The notes under the pieces: generated by a model
The model's database searches: none
What the model saw: only the letters and a program-made list of their open reading frames with translations
What the model was told of the DNA's origin: nothing
Made by a program: the position numbers and the translations under genes
From: Blattabacterium cuenoti
Lineage (GTDB): Bacteria; Bacteroidota; Bacteroidia; Flavobacteriales; Blattabacteriaceae
Length of the DNA stretch: 64,000 nt
NCBI RefSeq assembly: GCF_014251375.1
Contig: NZ_CP059187.1
Coordinates: forward strand, 62,001 to 126,000
Direction of reading: 5' to 3'
In this document: positions 37,787-46,750 of the stretch, in pieces
Position numbering within the stretch: position 1 is the stretch's first letter
Layout of the letters: the number at the start of each line of letters is the position of its first letter

Positions 37787-38497
37787 ATGAACATAGCGAT
37801 AATAGGATATGGAAAAATGGGGAAAATTATAGAAAAAGTATCTAAACTCAGAAATCATAGAATTTCACTTATTTCTGATGATACACCAACCCCCATTTTA
37901 TTGAAAAATTCAGATGTTGCAATAGAATTTAGTCAACCTAACACTGCATTTAACAATATAAAAATTTGTATAGAAAATCATATTCCTATAGTATGTGGAA
38001 CTACAGGATGGATAGAAAAATTAGATCTTATTAAAAAAATATGCAAGGAAAAAAACGGTTCTTTTCTGTATTCTTCTAATTTTAGTATAGGAATGAATAT
38101 TTTTTACGAAATAAATCATAAACTATCAAAATTACTATCTCCATATTCTGTGGATTATGAAGTCATAATAGAAGAAATTCATCACAAAGAAAAATTAGAT
38201 AAACCAAGCGGGACAACACTATCCTTAGCAAAGGATATTATCCATAATAAAATGAAAAAAGAATGGATTTTGGATCAAAAAGAAAAAAAAGATCAAATAT
38301 TAATTCTTTCAAAAAGATTTGGATCTGTAACAGGAACACATGTAGTTACATATCAATCTAAAATAGATAATATAATGATTCAACATAAAGCTTATAGTAG
38401 AGAAGGTTTTGCTTTGGGGGCTATTATTGCTGCAGAATGGATAAAAAATAAAAGGGGGGTCTTTTCTATGAAAGAAGTATTGGGAATATCATCATAA
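37787..38497 (+). CDS. dapB: 4-hydroxy-tetrahydrodipicolinate reductase
   Basis: The NAD(P)H-dependent second step of the diaminopimelate/lysine branch. The nucleotide fold begins IAIIGYGKMGKIIE, CGTTGW is conserved, and the catalytic segment is EEIHHKEKLDKPSGTTLSLA. At 236 residues it is a little shorter than E. coli DapB, as in other Flavobacteriia. lepB follows 10 bases downstream, so co-transcription is likely. Confidence 0.94.
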   Translation: MNIAIIGYGKMGKIIEKVSKLRNHRISLISDDTPTPILLKNSDVAIEFSQPNTAFNNIKICIENHIPIVCGTTGWIEKLDLIKKICKEKNGSFLYSSNFSIGMNIFYEINHKLSKLLSPYSVDYEVIIEEIHHKEKLDKPSGTTLSLAKDIIHNKMKKEWILDQKEKKDQILILSKRFGSVTGTHVVTYQSKIDNIMIQHKAYSREGFALGAIIAAEWIKNKRGVFSMKEVLGISS

Positions 38498-38507
38498 AAT
38501 CTATTTT

Positions 38508-40073
38508 ATGTTATATCACTATCTTGTTTATAGTGTCCTTTTTTTGTTATTTGAACATATTATCCATATTTTAGGAACATGTAGACTTTCTAAAAAATTA
38601 GGTGTTCCATATTGGAAACTAATTATTCCCGTATATAACATAGTTCTTCTTTTAAAAATTTATAATAGATCTATTTGGTGGATTTTCCTTTTTTTCATTC
38701 CATTAACAAGTATTTTCCTTATTTTTGTTTTATGGATAGATTTACTTCGTACTTTTGGAAAAATAAAAAAAAAACATATTTTTTTTCTGTTATTTTCTCT
38801 AGGAGTATATATATACTATATAAATTATTCTAAAAACATTGAATTTTCAAAAGAAAAATTAAAAAAGAAAAAAAATTTAGGAATTCTATTTTCGGCCATT
38901 TTTTCTTTTCTCATACATACTTATATAGTTCAACCTTTTGCGATCCCAACCTCTTCAATGGAAAGAACTTTGTTAGTAGGAGATTTTATATTAGTCAGTA
39001 AAATTCATTATGGATTACGAATGCCTATAACTCCTATTTCTATTCCATTTTTTCATAACACTATTTTTGGAGGTAAAATTAAATCTTATATTCCATTTTT
39101 TCAATGGCCTTATCTACGGTTAAACCCTATAAAATCGATCCAAAGAAATGATCTTGTCGTTTTTAATTTTCCAAAAGATTTTAATCATAAAATAATAGAT
39201 AGAAAAGATAATTATATCAAACGTTGTGTTGGAATTCCCGGAGATATTGTTTCTATAAAAAACGGAATTTTATTTGTTAATCATAAGCGAGAGGAACACT
39301 ATAAAAAAAATATTTTAGAAAAACAACATAGCTATCTTATTAAAACAAAAAATATCCCATTAAATATAGAATTTCTTAAAGAAAAAATGGATCTTGAAGA
39401 TGTTGAAATTATAGAAGAAAATGAAGAATATTTTTTTTACCAAATCATGGCAACAGAAAAACAAGTGATTCAAATAAAAAATTTATTTGAAAATATAGTT
39501 TTTATAAAAAAAAATATTTTACCTGATCATTTTCAAGAAAATTCTATATTTTTAAGTCATTTTAATAATAATTGGAATAGAGATTTTTTCGGACCATTAT
39601 ACATTCCTAAAAAAGGTGATATTATTAGATTAAATTCAAAAAATATTAATATTTATTATGATATTATAGTATCAGAAAAAAATTTTCTAAATAAAAAACA
39701 TTATGATTCCATTATTAATGATAATAAAAATAATTTTTATAAAATCAGAAAAAATTATTATTTCATGATGGGTGATAATAGACATAATTCTTTTGATTCT
39801 CGTTATTGGGGTTTTGTTTCAGAAGATCATATAGTAGGAAAACCTATATTGATATGGATGAGTATTGATTGGGATAGAAAAAAACCTTTTAATATTTTCA
39901 GTTGGAAATTTCGTTGGAATCGTATTATGACTTCTATGAATAGTAGAAAAAACTCTTATTTGTTCTATTTTTTTGTATTTATAATTATCTATTTATTTAG
40001 TTCTCTTCTCATATTCATTTTCAAAAGAAAAAAACAATTTTTTATTAAAAATAATTTTTTTCATTTTTTATAA
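38508..40073 (+). CDS. lepB: Signal peptidase I with N-terminal membrane domain
   Basis: Removes signal peptides from exported proteins. The catalytic Ser150 is in PTSSMERTL, the Lys in NYIKRCVGIPGD, and MGDNRHNSFDSRYWGFV is the last signature. The first ~105 residues form an extra multi-helix domain, and an additional stretch of ~150 residues separates the Lys and the last motif, bringing the protein to 521 residues against 324 in E. coli. A C-terminal membrane helix follows. Such large forms are known in Bacteroidota. Its 3' end overlaps the rhomboid gene by 29 bases. Confidence 0.92.
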   Translation: MLYHYLVYSVLFLLFEHIIHILGTCRLSKKLGVPYWKLIIPVYNIVLLLKIYNRSIWWIFLFFIPLTSIFLIFVLWIDLLRTFGKIKKKHIFFLLFSLGVYIYYINYSKNIEFSKEKLKKKKNLGILFSAIFSFLIHTYIVQPFAIPTSSMERTLLVGDFILVSKIHYGLRMPITPISIPFFHNTIFGGKIKSYIPFFQWPYLRLNPIKSIQRNDLVVFNFPKDFNHKIIDRKDNYIKRCVGIPGDIVSIKNGILFVNHKREEHYKKNILEKQHSYLIKTKNIPLNIEFLKEKMDLEDVEIIEENEEYFFYQIMATEKQVIQIKNLFENIVFIKKNILPDHFQENSIFLSHFNNNWNRDFFGPLYIPKKGDIIRLNSKNINIYYDIIVSEKNFLNKKHYDSIINDNKNNFYKIRKNYYFMMGDNRHNSFDSRYWGFVSEDHIVGKPILIWMSIDWDRKKPFNIFSWKFRWNRIMTSMNSRKNSYLFYFFVFIIIYLFSSLLIFIFKRKKQFFIKNNFFHFL

Positions 40074-40755
40074 AAAAACTTCCTATAAAATATCCAGATA
40101 AGATTCCCCCAATATGAGCAAAATGCGCAACTCCAGGTGCTAAATTAAAAATAGATGAAACAAAACTTCCAAAAACAAATATTAAAAGAGCTTTTCGTAT
40201 AGCAATTGGTAAAGGAAACGGTAAAATAAAAATCTTATGTTCTGGAAAAAATCTAGCAAACGCACCTACTATTCCACTTACAGCTCCAGATGATCCCATC
40301 ATGGGAGAATACATTGAAGTATAAAGATTGATTTTCTGATCATCATTTAAATAATAATCAAATATTCTTTTTGCTTGAGTAAAATCTAATGAATGAACAA
40401 AGTAATACATTACTCCAGTATTGAATACTAATTGAAATAACGCAGCTAAAACACCAGATAAAAAATATGTTATCAAAAATTTTTTAATTCCTAATAAAGT
40501 TTCCATTTTACCTCCAAACATCAATAAAGCTAACATATTAAAAATAATATGTAAAAAAAAACGTTTAGAATGAATAAACATATGAGTAATAATTTGATAC
40601 AATTCAAATCTATCATCTAAAGGATGATATAAAGAAAAAATGTTTTCTATTTTATATTGCGAAAAAACAAAAGCAGCTGTATACAAAAGTATATTAATAC
40701 TAATTAGATGTTTGACAGCGTCTGAATTAAAATTTGATATATAAAAAAAACTCAC
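40045..40755 (-). CDS. Rhomboid family intramembrane serine protease
   Basis: A six-helix membrane protease of 236 residues. The catalytic Ser is in MGSSGAVSG and the His in AHFAHIGGILSGYFIG; HIIFNMLALLMFG matches the oxyanion-site helix. It starts with GTG at 40755, which overlaps the mutL stop as GTGA, so translation is coupled. It is the last gene of TPR-ribH-mutL-rhomboid, an order that recurs in Flavobacteriia. Its substrate is unknown. Confidence 0.9.
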   Translation of the reverse strand: MSFFYISNFNSDAVKHLISINILLYTAAFVFSQYKIENIFSLYHPLDDRFELYQIITHMFIHSKRFFLHIIFNMLALLMFGGKMETLLGIKKFLITYFLSGVLAALFQLVFNTGVMYYFVHSLDFTQAKRIFDYYLNDDQKINLYTSMYSPMMGSSGAVSGIVGAFARFFPEHKIFILPFPLPIAIRKALLIFVFGSFVSSIFNLAPGVAHFAHIGGILSGYFIGSFFIKNEKNYF

Positions 40756-42527
40756 TTACAAAATTGTTTTTTGAAAAAATTATTATTTAAAATAAAAAAT
40801 ATAGGATCTCCAGAATATGTATAGTTTGGATTGTTACAAGAAAACAAGTCCTGTATCAAACCTTTCCTCTTATCTGAATCTAATTTTTTCCCGTATTTTA
40901 TAGCAGCAGATTTAGATATAGATTTAATAAGTATTTTTTTATTATTTTTTTCTCCTTTAACAAAATTATATGTTAAAATTTTTTTAAAAATCTCAATTAG
41001 TATATTTTGATGTATTCTTTCAGGAATAGAATATAAATATACCGATTTATTAAAACAGTAAAAATGAAATCCTATTTCTATTAAATCATATTTAATATTA
41101 GTTAATGAAACTAATTCATTTTTTAAAAGTTTTATTTCAATAGGAAAAAGAAACTGTTGGATTATCAATTCTTTTTTTTTCTTTAAAAAAAACTCAAATA
41201 AAATGTTTTGATGAGCTTTATGTTGATCTACGAATATAACATATTCTTTGTTAAATGAAAATATTATATATTTTTCATTTATTTGAAAACTTTCTATATA
41301 TTTCTTTTTATCAAATATATAACGAGATAATTCATTCGTAAAATGAACATCCTTCTTAAAAAGTAAAAAATCTGATTCCTTTACATTACGAATCCAATTT
41401 TCTAATTGAATTACTTTTTTTTTATATGACAGTTCTTCGAAAGAAGAATTATAATAATAATTTATAAATCTATTTGGATTTTCTTGATCAATGGAATTAC
41501 AAGATAATAATAAATTTGAATTATCTAATTCATTTTTTTTTATTTTGTATTGACTGCATAAAATATTTTTAATTTCCTGTTGAAGAAGATTACAAATTAT
41601 ATTTTCTTCTTCAAATTTAACTTCTCTTTTTGAAGGATGGATATTCCAATTCACTAAACAAGGATCTACATAAATGAAAATAAAATAAGAAACTGTTTTT
41701 AAATTTTTTATGATTCCATTATAAGAATTAAGAATTCTTTTTTGCAAAAAAGAATTCTTAATACAACGTTTATTTACAAATAGAAACTGATATCCTTTTT
41801 TTTCTGAAGAATCTGGTTGACTAATAAATCCCTCTATAAGGATTTTATTTTTTTTAATAAAAAGAGGAATGAATATTTTATTTTCATTAAAAATTTCTTT
41901 TATTCTTTCTTTTAAAGAAGCTTTTTTTAAATGAAAAACAATTTTTTCATTGTGGTAAAAACGATAGATAATATCTCTATGCGCTAAAACTATTTTATAA
42001 AATTCATTGACAATATGTTGAAATTCTATTCTAGAAGATTTTAAAAAACGTTTTCTAGCTGGAAATTTGTAAAAAATGTTTTTTACTGAAATTCTTGTTC
42101 CTTTCAGAATATTGATAGAAGTTTGTTTTTTCATTTTTCCATCTTCTACAAGTAGTTGAATTCCAACTAAGCTTTCTTTATTTTTTGTTTGTATTTCTAA
42201 CTGGGAAATAAGTGCGATGGAAGCTAAAGCTTCTCCTCTAAATCCTTTAGTTTTAATTATAGAAAGATCCTCATTCGTTTTTATTTTGGAGGTAGAATAT
42301 CGTTGAAAACTCATTTTTGCATCATTAAAACTCATTCCTTCTCCGTTATCTATTAATTGAATAAGCGTTTTTCCTGAATCTCTTATAAAAATGTCAATTA
42401 TTTTAGACTTTGCATCTATTGCGTTTTCTAAAAGTTCTTTTAGTACAGAAGAAGGCCGGTCTATAACTTCACCCGCAGCAATTTGATTGATCACATTTTT
42501 AGGTAAAAACTGAATAATATCCTTCAT
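40752..42527 (-). CDS. mutL: DNA mismatch repair protein MutL
   Basis: The coordinator ATPase of mismatch repair. The GHKL motifs are present: AGEVIDRPSSVLKELLENAIDA, DNGEGM and GFRGEALASIA. The C-terminal dimerisation region has FVDQHKAHQNILFEFF in place of the canonical DQHAxxERxxxE, so the endonuclease-associated motif is partly eroded. The 591 residues are near normal. Its ATG overlaps the ribH stop as ATGA. MutS is not in the window. Confidence 0.93.
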   Translation of the reverse strand: MKDIIQFLPKNVINQIAAGEVIDRPSSVLKELLENAIDAKSKIIDIFIRDSGKTLIQLIDNGEGMSFNDAKMSFQRYSTSKIKTNEDLSIIKTKGFRGEALASIALISQLEIQTKNKESLVGIQLLVEDGKMKKQTSINILKGTRISVKNIFYKFPARKRFLKSSRIEFQHIVNEFYKIVLAHRDIIYRFYHNEKIVFHLKKASLKERIKEIFNENKIFIPLFIKKNKILIEGFISQPDSSEKKGYQFLFVNKRCIKNSFLQKRILNSYNGIIKNLKTVSYFIFIYVDPCLVNWNIHPSKREVKFEEENIICNLLQQEIKNILCSQYKIKKNELDNSNLLLSCNSIDQENPNRFINYYYNSSFEELSYKKKVIQLENWIRNVKESDFLLFKKDVHFTNELSRYIFDKKKYIESFQINEKYIIFSFNKEYVIFVDQHKAHQNILFEFFLKKKKELIIQQFLFPIEIKLLKNELVSLTNIKYDLIEIGFHFYCFNKSVYLYSIPERIHQNILIEIFKKILTYNFVKGEKNNKKILIKSISKSAAIKYGKKLDSDKRKGLIQDLFSCNNPNYTYSGDPIFFILNNNFFKKQFCK

Positions 42528-43002
42528 TTCATAGAATTTTTAAAAATTGCCATATCCAAAGCTGTTTTTGCGCATTCTATACCTTTGTTCCCATATTTTC
42601 CTCCTGATCGATCAAAAGATTGTTGTTTATTTTCATCAGTAAGAACGCAAAATATAACTGGAACATCATACTTTATATTTACATCTTTAATTCCTTGTGA
42701 TACTGATTGACAAAGATATTTAAAATGAGGAGTTTCTCCTTTAATAATAGATCCTATAACAATAATTGAATCAAAATCATAACAATGAGCTATTTTTTTA
42801 GCAGAGTAAATAAGTTCATAACTTCCAGGGACTTTCCAAAGTCGTATTTTTTCTTTCAAAATACCTGATTGAATTAAAGTTTCATAAACTCCTTTATATA
42901 GATTTTTAGTTATATCATTATTCCATTGTGAAACAATAATTGCAAATTTTAGATTTTTTTTTTTATTTTTTTTTCATACTGAAATACAGGATTTTTTTTC
43001 AT
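42524..43002 (-). CDS. ribH: Lumazine synthase RibH, 5' end out of frame at poly-A tracts
   Basis: Makes 6,7-dimethyl-8-ribityllumazine, the riboflavin precursor. The body is intact: FAIIVSQWNNDIT at the start, VPGSYEL, GETPHF with the catalytic His, and SFDRSGGKYGNKG. No ATG is in frame with this body. ATG at 43002, 10 bases after the upstream stop, is followed by runs of 8, 9 and 11 A and needs one extra A to join the frame; ATG at 42977 needs one A fewer in the 9-A run. The in-frame TTG at 42859 would remove the conserved N-terminal binding segment. Transcriptional slippage, a sequencing error or recent inactivation are all possible. Confidence 0.75.
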
Positions 43003-43012
43003 AGGAGAAAAT

Positions 43013-43639
43013 TTATAATTTTTTTTCAAGAAACATGAGATATTTGGTCACATTCTCTTTATAGAGAAAAGAAGGATATTTTTTTTCTATCTTTTCTAGA
43101 AAAAATTTAGAATCTTTGTATCTTTTCATAGAAAAAGTCAACAAAGCCGCTTTGTAATAATAAAGAGGAGTAGTGATTTCATTTTCTCTTATTTTAGCAG
43201 CTTGAATATAGTTTTTTAAGGCTTCATCTTTGTTTTTAATTTGTGCAAAAGAATCTCCTATGAGACCATATTTTAAAGCATATAAAATTTCATCTTTTGC
43301 AGAAAATTTTTTCATCATATTTATAGATTCTTTATAGGATCCTAATTTGTAATAACAAATTCCTGCATAATATTTAGAAATATTTCCTGCTTTTGTATAA
43401 GGATATTTTTTCACAATTCCATAAAATCCTAAGTAATTTATTTTAATTTTTTTATCATTTAAAGCTTCATTTATAAGTCCTTGTGATAGATATTGTTGAG
43501 CGTATATCAATTCTTTTAATGCTTTTTCTTCAGATGGATACAAAAAAAACTTTTTGTAAAGAAAATACATTCCCATTATTCCCAAAAGGATACTACAAAA
43601 GTAAGTCGTTATTTTTTTTCTAGAAAAAGTTAGAAGCAT
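43013..43639 (-). CDS. Membrane-anchored tetratricopeptide-repeat protein
   Basis: A 208-residue protein with one N-terminal membrane helix (residues ~9-27) followed by three or four TPR-like helix pairs, for example AGNISKYYAGICYYKLGSYKESINMM and TPLYYYKAALLTFSMKRYKDSKFFLEKI. It resembles the YfgM/BamD-like TPR proteins found in front of ribH-mutL in Flavobacteriia. A role in envelope protein assembly or quality control is inference. Confidence 0.75.
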   Translation of the reverse strand: MLLTFSRKKITTYFCSILLGIMGMYFLYKKFFLYPSEEKALKELIYAQQYLSQGLINEALNDKKIKINYLGFYGIVKKYPYTKAGNISKYYAGICYYKLGSYKESINMMKKFSAKDEILYALKYGLIGDSFAQIKNKDEALKNYIQAAKIRENEITTPLYYYKAALLTFSMKRYKDSKFFLEKIEKKYPSFLYKENVTKYLMFLEKKL

Positions 43640-43680
43640 GTAATTTACAATTCTGAATTGTAGAAAAAATTAAAAATAAT

Positions 43681-45003
43681 TTAATCTTTTTTTCTTAAAA
43701 CTTCTATAGTTTTTATCCTTTTATTATCTATGCTCCTTATAATAAAGGAATAATTTAAAAAATTAATTTTTTGTTCTAGTTTTGGAAATTCTTTATTTAT
43801 CTCCATAATAAATCCTCCCAAAGTATCTGCATCTCCTTTTTTTTTTTCAAAAAAAACTTCTTCCTCTATTTTCATAATACGATAAAAATTAATCAAAGAA
43901 GTTTTTCCATCAAATAAATAATTGTTTTGATTCAACTTAGAATAAGACATGTCTTCTTCATCAAATTCATCAATAATATCTCCTACAATTTCCTCAATAA
44001 CATCTTCTAGAGTCACTGTCCCGCAAGTCCCTCCATATTCATCGACTACAATAGCAAGGTGGATTTTTTTTTTTTTAAAATCATTTAATAAATCATCTAT
44101 TTTTTTATTTTCAGGAACAAAAAAAGGAGTATGAATCAATTTTTTCCACTCAAATTTTTTTTCATAAATAAATGGCAGAAGATCTTTAGAAAAAAGAACT
44201 CCTTCTATATCATCAATACTGTCTTTATAAACCGGTATTCTAGAAAAACCTTGATTACGAACTAATTCCAATACATCAGAAAAAGATGTATTTCTATTTA
44301 AAGCAAACATATCTATTCTTGGAGTCATAATTTGATGTGTTTCTGTATTTCCAAAGTCTACAATTCTTTGCAAAAATTGACATTCTTGAATATTTTTTTG
44401 ATTAAAAGATGCAATTTTTAATGCTTTTGAAAGTTTATCAACGGAAATTATATTCTTTTTTTTACTAATCTTTTTTTCTATAAATCTAGAAATAAGAATC
44501 ATCATTTGATTTACGGGTTTCAATATTTTACTTAAAACAATCAATGTTTTAGACATAAAAAGAGCAAAACGAAAATTATTTTTTCTAGCATATATTTTTG
44601 GAATTATTTCTCCAAAAAGGAGTAAAAAAAAAGTTAGGACCCATACTTCTAAAATAAAGTTAATAGGAATAGGTATTTTATAAATAAATAAATATCTATC
44701 TTGAAAAAATTCTGTAATTAAATATGAACTCAATAAGACAATTCCTATATTGGAAAAATTATTAGAGATCAATATTGTTGATAAAAGTTTTTTTCTATTT
44801 TTAAGAATATTTAAAACTCTGTTTCCTCTAGATGGATTTTTTTTTATTTCTTTTTCAAGAGTTTTTTTTTCTAAACAAAAAAAAGCAGTTTCTGATCCAG
44901 ATATCATCGCAGAAAATAATAATAATATTATTATTAATACAAAATAAATAATTATTTGAAAAGTATTTTCTAAAAAAATATTCGTAGAAGATTCTTTTTC
45001 CAA
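43681..45003 (-). CDS. gldE: GldE-like CNNM/CBS-domain membrane protein
   Basis: A 440-residue protein with a DUF21/CNNM membrane domain (residues ~15-195), a CBS pair (~205-330; TPRIDMFALN and VVDEYGGTCGTVTLEDVIEEIVGDI) and a C-terminal CorC_HlyC domain. This architecture covers magnesium/cobalt-linked CorC proteins and flavobacterial GldE. The neighbour mutY upstream favours GldE, since mutY-ssb-gldE is a Flavobacterium order. The start is TTG at 45003: no ATG precedes the first membrane helix. Transport or signalling activity is not established by sequence. Confidence 0.75.
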   Translation of the reverse strand: MEKESSTNIFLENTFQIIIYFVLIIILLLFSAMISGSETAFFCLEKKTLEKEIKKNPSRGNRVLNILKNRKKLLSTILISNNFSNIGIVLLSSYLITEFFQDRYLFIYKIPIPINFILEVWVLTFFLLLFGEIIPKIYARKNNFRFALFMSKTLIVLSKILKPVNQMMILISRFIEKKISKKKNIISVDKLSKALKIASFNQKNIQECQFLQRIVDFGNTETHQIMTPRIDMFALNRNTSFSDVLELVRNQGFSRIPVYKDSIDDIEGVLFSKDLLPFIYEKKFEWKKLIHTPFFVPENKKIDDLLNDFKKKKIHLAIVVDEYGGTCGTVTLEDVIEEIVGDIIDEFDEEDMSYSKLNQNNYLFDGKTSLINFYRIMKIEEEVFFEKKKGDADTLGGFIMEINKEFPKLEQKINFLNYSFIIRSIDNKRIKTIEVLRKKD

Positions 45004-45059
45004 GAGATTTAATTTTGATAATTTTATTTAAAGGAAATGAAAAATTTTATAAAAAAAAC

Positions 45060-45067
45060 CAAAATTA
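45060..45067 (-). promoter_or_regulatory. Possible -7 promoter element before gldE
   Basis: On the minus strand this reads TAATTTTG, an exact TAnnTTTG match 56 bases upstream of the gldE TTG start, in the 127-base gap behind mutY. No -33 partner box was found at the right distance. Confidence 0.3.
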
Positions 45068-45130
45068 TATAGGATCAAATTCATCCATTTTTTTCTCTGA
45101 TCTCTCAAACAAAGATAGAATAAAAAAAAA

Positions 45131-46186
45131 CTAAATCATTTTTTCATGTTTTAAAAACAATAAAATAGGACTAGGAAAAGGATATTCACAGATTTTATCA
45201 TATGGAATAAAAAGAAATTTTTTTAAAAATTGATTTTCATGAAAATTATGAATTATGCAATTCAAAAATTGAATTGACAAAATTTGATGAGTGAGCTTAT
45301 GTTTTACTTTATAAATAACAGTTTTAGAAATTATTTTAAATCTTTGTAAAAAAAATTTATTTATTTCCTTAATAGTCAATTTTTTATTAGATTCTATTAA
45401 AGGAAAATCATAAAGACCTTTCCATATATCTTTTGTCAATCTCTTATTAATACAAAGAATTTTTCTGTTATTGTCAAATATAAACAAATAATAAAAAAAT
45501 CTATTTTTCGTATATTTTATTTGTTTTCTTTTAACAGGTAATTCGTATACAGTTCCATTTTGAAATGAAAAACAGGAATATTTTATAGGACATAATAAAC
45601 ATTTAGCATTTTTTGGAGTACATAAAATAGAACCTAGATCCATGATAGCTTGATTGAAAATACCTGGATTTTTATAATCCATCATCTTAGATATGAAAAT
45701 TCGAAATATTTTTTTTGATGTAGACAATGTGATATCATGATAAATTCCTAAGTATCTTGAAAAAACTCTATAAGCATTTCCATCAACAGCAGGAATCACT
45801 TCATTAAAACATATAGATGCTATAGCGGCACTAGTATATGCCCCAATTCCTTTGTATTTTATTAAGTCTTTATATCTTTTTGGAAAAAAATCAATTGGTT
45901 TATCTTTTAATTTTTTTGCAAAAAGGTGAAGATTAATAGCTCTTGTGTAGTACCCTAATCCCTCCCATTTTTTTAATACATCTTTTTCTTCAGCTTGAGC
46001 AAGTTTTTTGAGAGTTGGAAACTCCTTTATAAAATTTAAATAGTATTTAATAGTATTATGAGTAATTTTTGTTTGTTGCAACATGAATTCTGAAACTAAT
46101 ATCCAATAAGGATTCTTAGTTTTTCTCCAAGGAAGTTCCCGACAATTTTTCAGGTACCAATTTATTATTTTTTGAGAAAAATCCAT
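45131..46186 (-). CDS. mutY: A/G-specific adenine glycosylase MutY
   Basis: Removes adenine mispaired with 8-oxoguanine. The catalytic Glu34 is in SEFMLQQTK, Asp135 is in IPAVDGNAYR, and the [4Fe-4S] cysteines 189, 196, 199 and 205 keep the C-x6-C-x2-C-x5-C spacing (CTPKNAKCLLCPIKYSC). The C-terminal ~130 residues are the NUDIX-like lesion-recognition domain. It is thus a complete enzyme, in contrast to the cysteine-free Nth at 508-1194. The HU-like gene is divergent, 95 bases away. Confidence 0.94.
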   Translation of the reverse strand: MDFSQKIINWYLKNCRELPWRKTKNPYWILVSEFMLQQTKITHNTIKYYLNFIKEFPTLKKLAQAEEKDVLKKWEGLGYYTRAINLHLFAKKLKDKPIDFFPKRYKDLIKYKGIGAYTSAAIASICFNEVIPAVDGNAYRVFSRYLGIYHDITLSTSKKIFRIFISKMMDYKNPGIFNQAIMDLGSILCTPKNAKCLLCPIKYSCFSFQNGTVYELPVKRKQIKYTKNRFFYYLFIFDNNRKILCINKRLTKDIWKGLYDFPLIESNKKLTIKEINKFFLQRFKIISKTVIYKVKHKLTHQILSIQFLNCIIHNFHENQFLKKFLFIPYDKICEYPFPSPILLFLKHEKMI

Positions 46187-46251
46187 ATCTATTATATTAA
46201 AATTTTCAGTATTTAAGCAATTTTATAAAAAATGGGTATATTTAGGAACCC

Positions 46252-46259
46252 TAATTTTG
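46252..46259 (+). promoter_or_regulatory. Possible Bacteroidota -7 promoter element before the HU gene
   Basis: TAATTTTG matches TAnnTTTG and ends 22 bases before the HU-like ATG. The distance to the start is plausible for a short leader; no clear -33 box. Confidence 0.4.
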
Positions 46260-46281
46260 TTATTCGATATAATGATTTAAC

Positions 46282-46587
46282 ATGACAAAAGCAGATATAA
46301 TAACAGAAATCATATCAGAAACTGGATCTGAGAGAGTTGACACGCAAAAGGTGATAGAAACATTTATGAAAAAAATAAAACAAAGCCTTACATCAGGAGA
46401 AAATGTTTATTTGAGAGGATTTGGATCATTTATTATTAAATATCGAGCGAAAAAACTTGGACGTCACATATCCAAGGACATGTCTATTGTGATTCCTGCG
46501 CATAATATCCCCGCATTTAAACCTGCTAAATCATTTACTGAATTAGTAAAAAAAAATGTTCCTATTAAATTAAAAATTAAAAAATAA
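46282..46587 (+). CDS. HU/IHF-family DNA-binding protein
   Basis: A nucleoid protein of 101 residues: MTKADIITEIISETG, then VYLRGFGSFIIKYRAKKLGRHISK with the arm-forming segment, and IPAHNIPAFKPAKSF near the end, where the Pro that intercalates DNA is expected. It cannot be assigned to HU or IHF alone. The gene starts the conserved Bacteroidota order HU, small basic protein, rng. Confidence 0.93.
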   Translation: MTKADIITEIISETGSERVDTQKVIETFMKKIKQSLTSGENVYLRGFGSFIIKYRAKKLGRHISKDMSIVIPAHNIPAFKPAKSFTELVKKNVPIKLKIKK

Positions 46588-46657
46588 TTTATAGTAGTTA
46601 TATGTCTTCGTATATAGTCGATAAGAATAATCGATTAACAACGATTAAAATCAAATT

Positions 46658-46750
46658 ATGCCAAACGGAAAAAAAAGAAAAAGACGTAAGATTGCTACCC
46701 ATAAAAGAAAAAAAAGAAATAGAAAAAATAGGCATAAAAAAAAGAAATAA
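46658..46750 (+). CDS. 30-residue highly basic protein
   Basis: ATG CCA AAC GGA begins a 30-codon frame whose product starts MPNGKKRKRRKIATHKRKK and ends in four lysines; 21 residues are Lys or Arg. I recognise it as the small basic protein conserved between the HU-like gene and rng in Bacteroidota. Its makeup suggests an RNA- or ribosome-binding protein, but no function is established from sequence. The overlapping 60-codon frame at 46602 is a shadow. The gene appears intact although rng just downstream is destroyed. Confidence 0.7.
   Translation: MPNGKKRKRRKIATHKRKKRNRKNRHKKKK

Noticed and set aside
37648-37845. 65-codon frame before dapB
   Set aside because: It runs over the complement of tRNA-Leu(GAG) and into dapB in the wrong frame.
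42524-42859. Short RibH starting at TTG 42859
   Set aside because: The conserved N-terminal residues of lumazine synthase continue upstream in the same frame, so this start would remove part of the active site.
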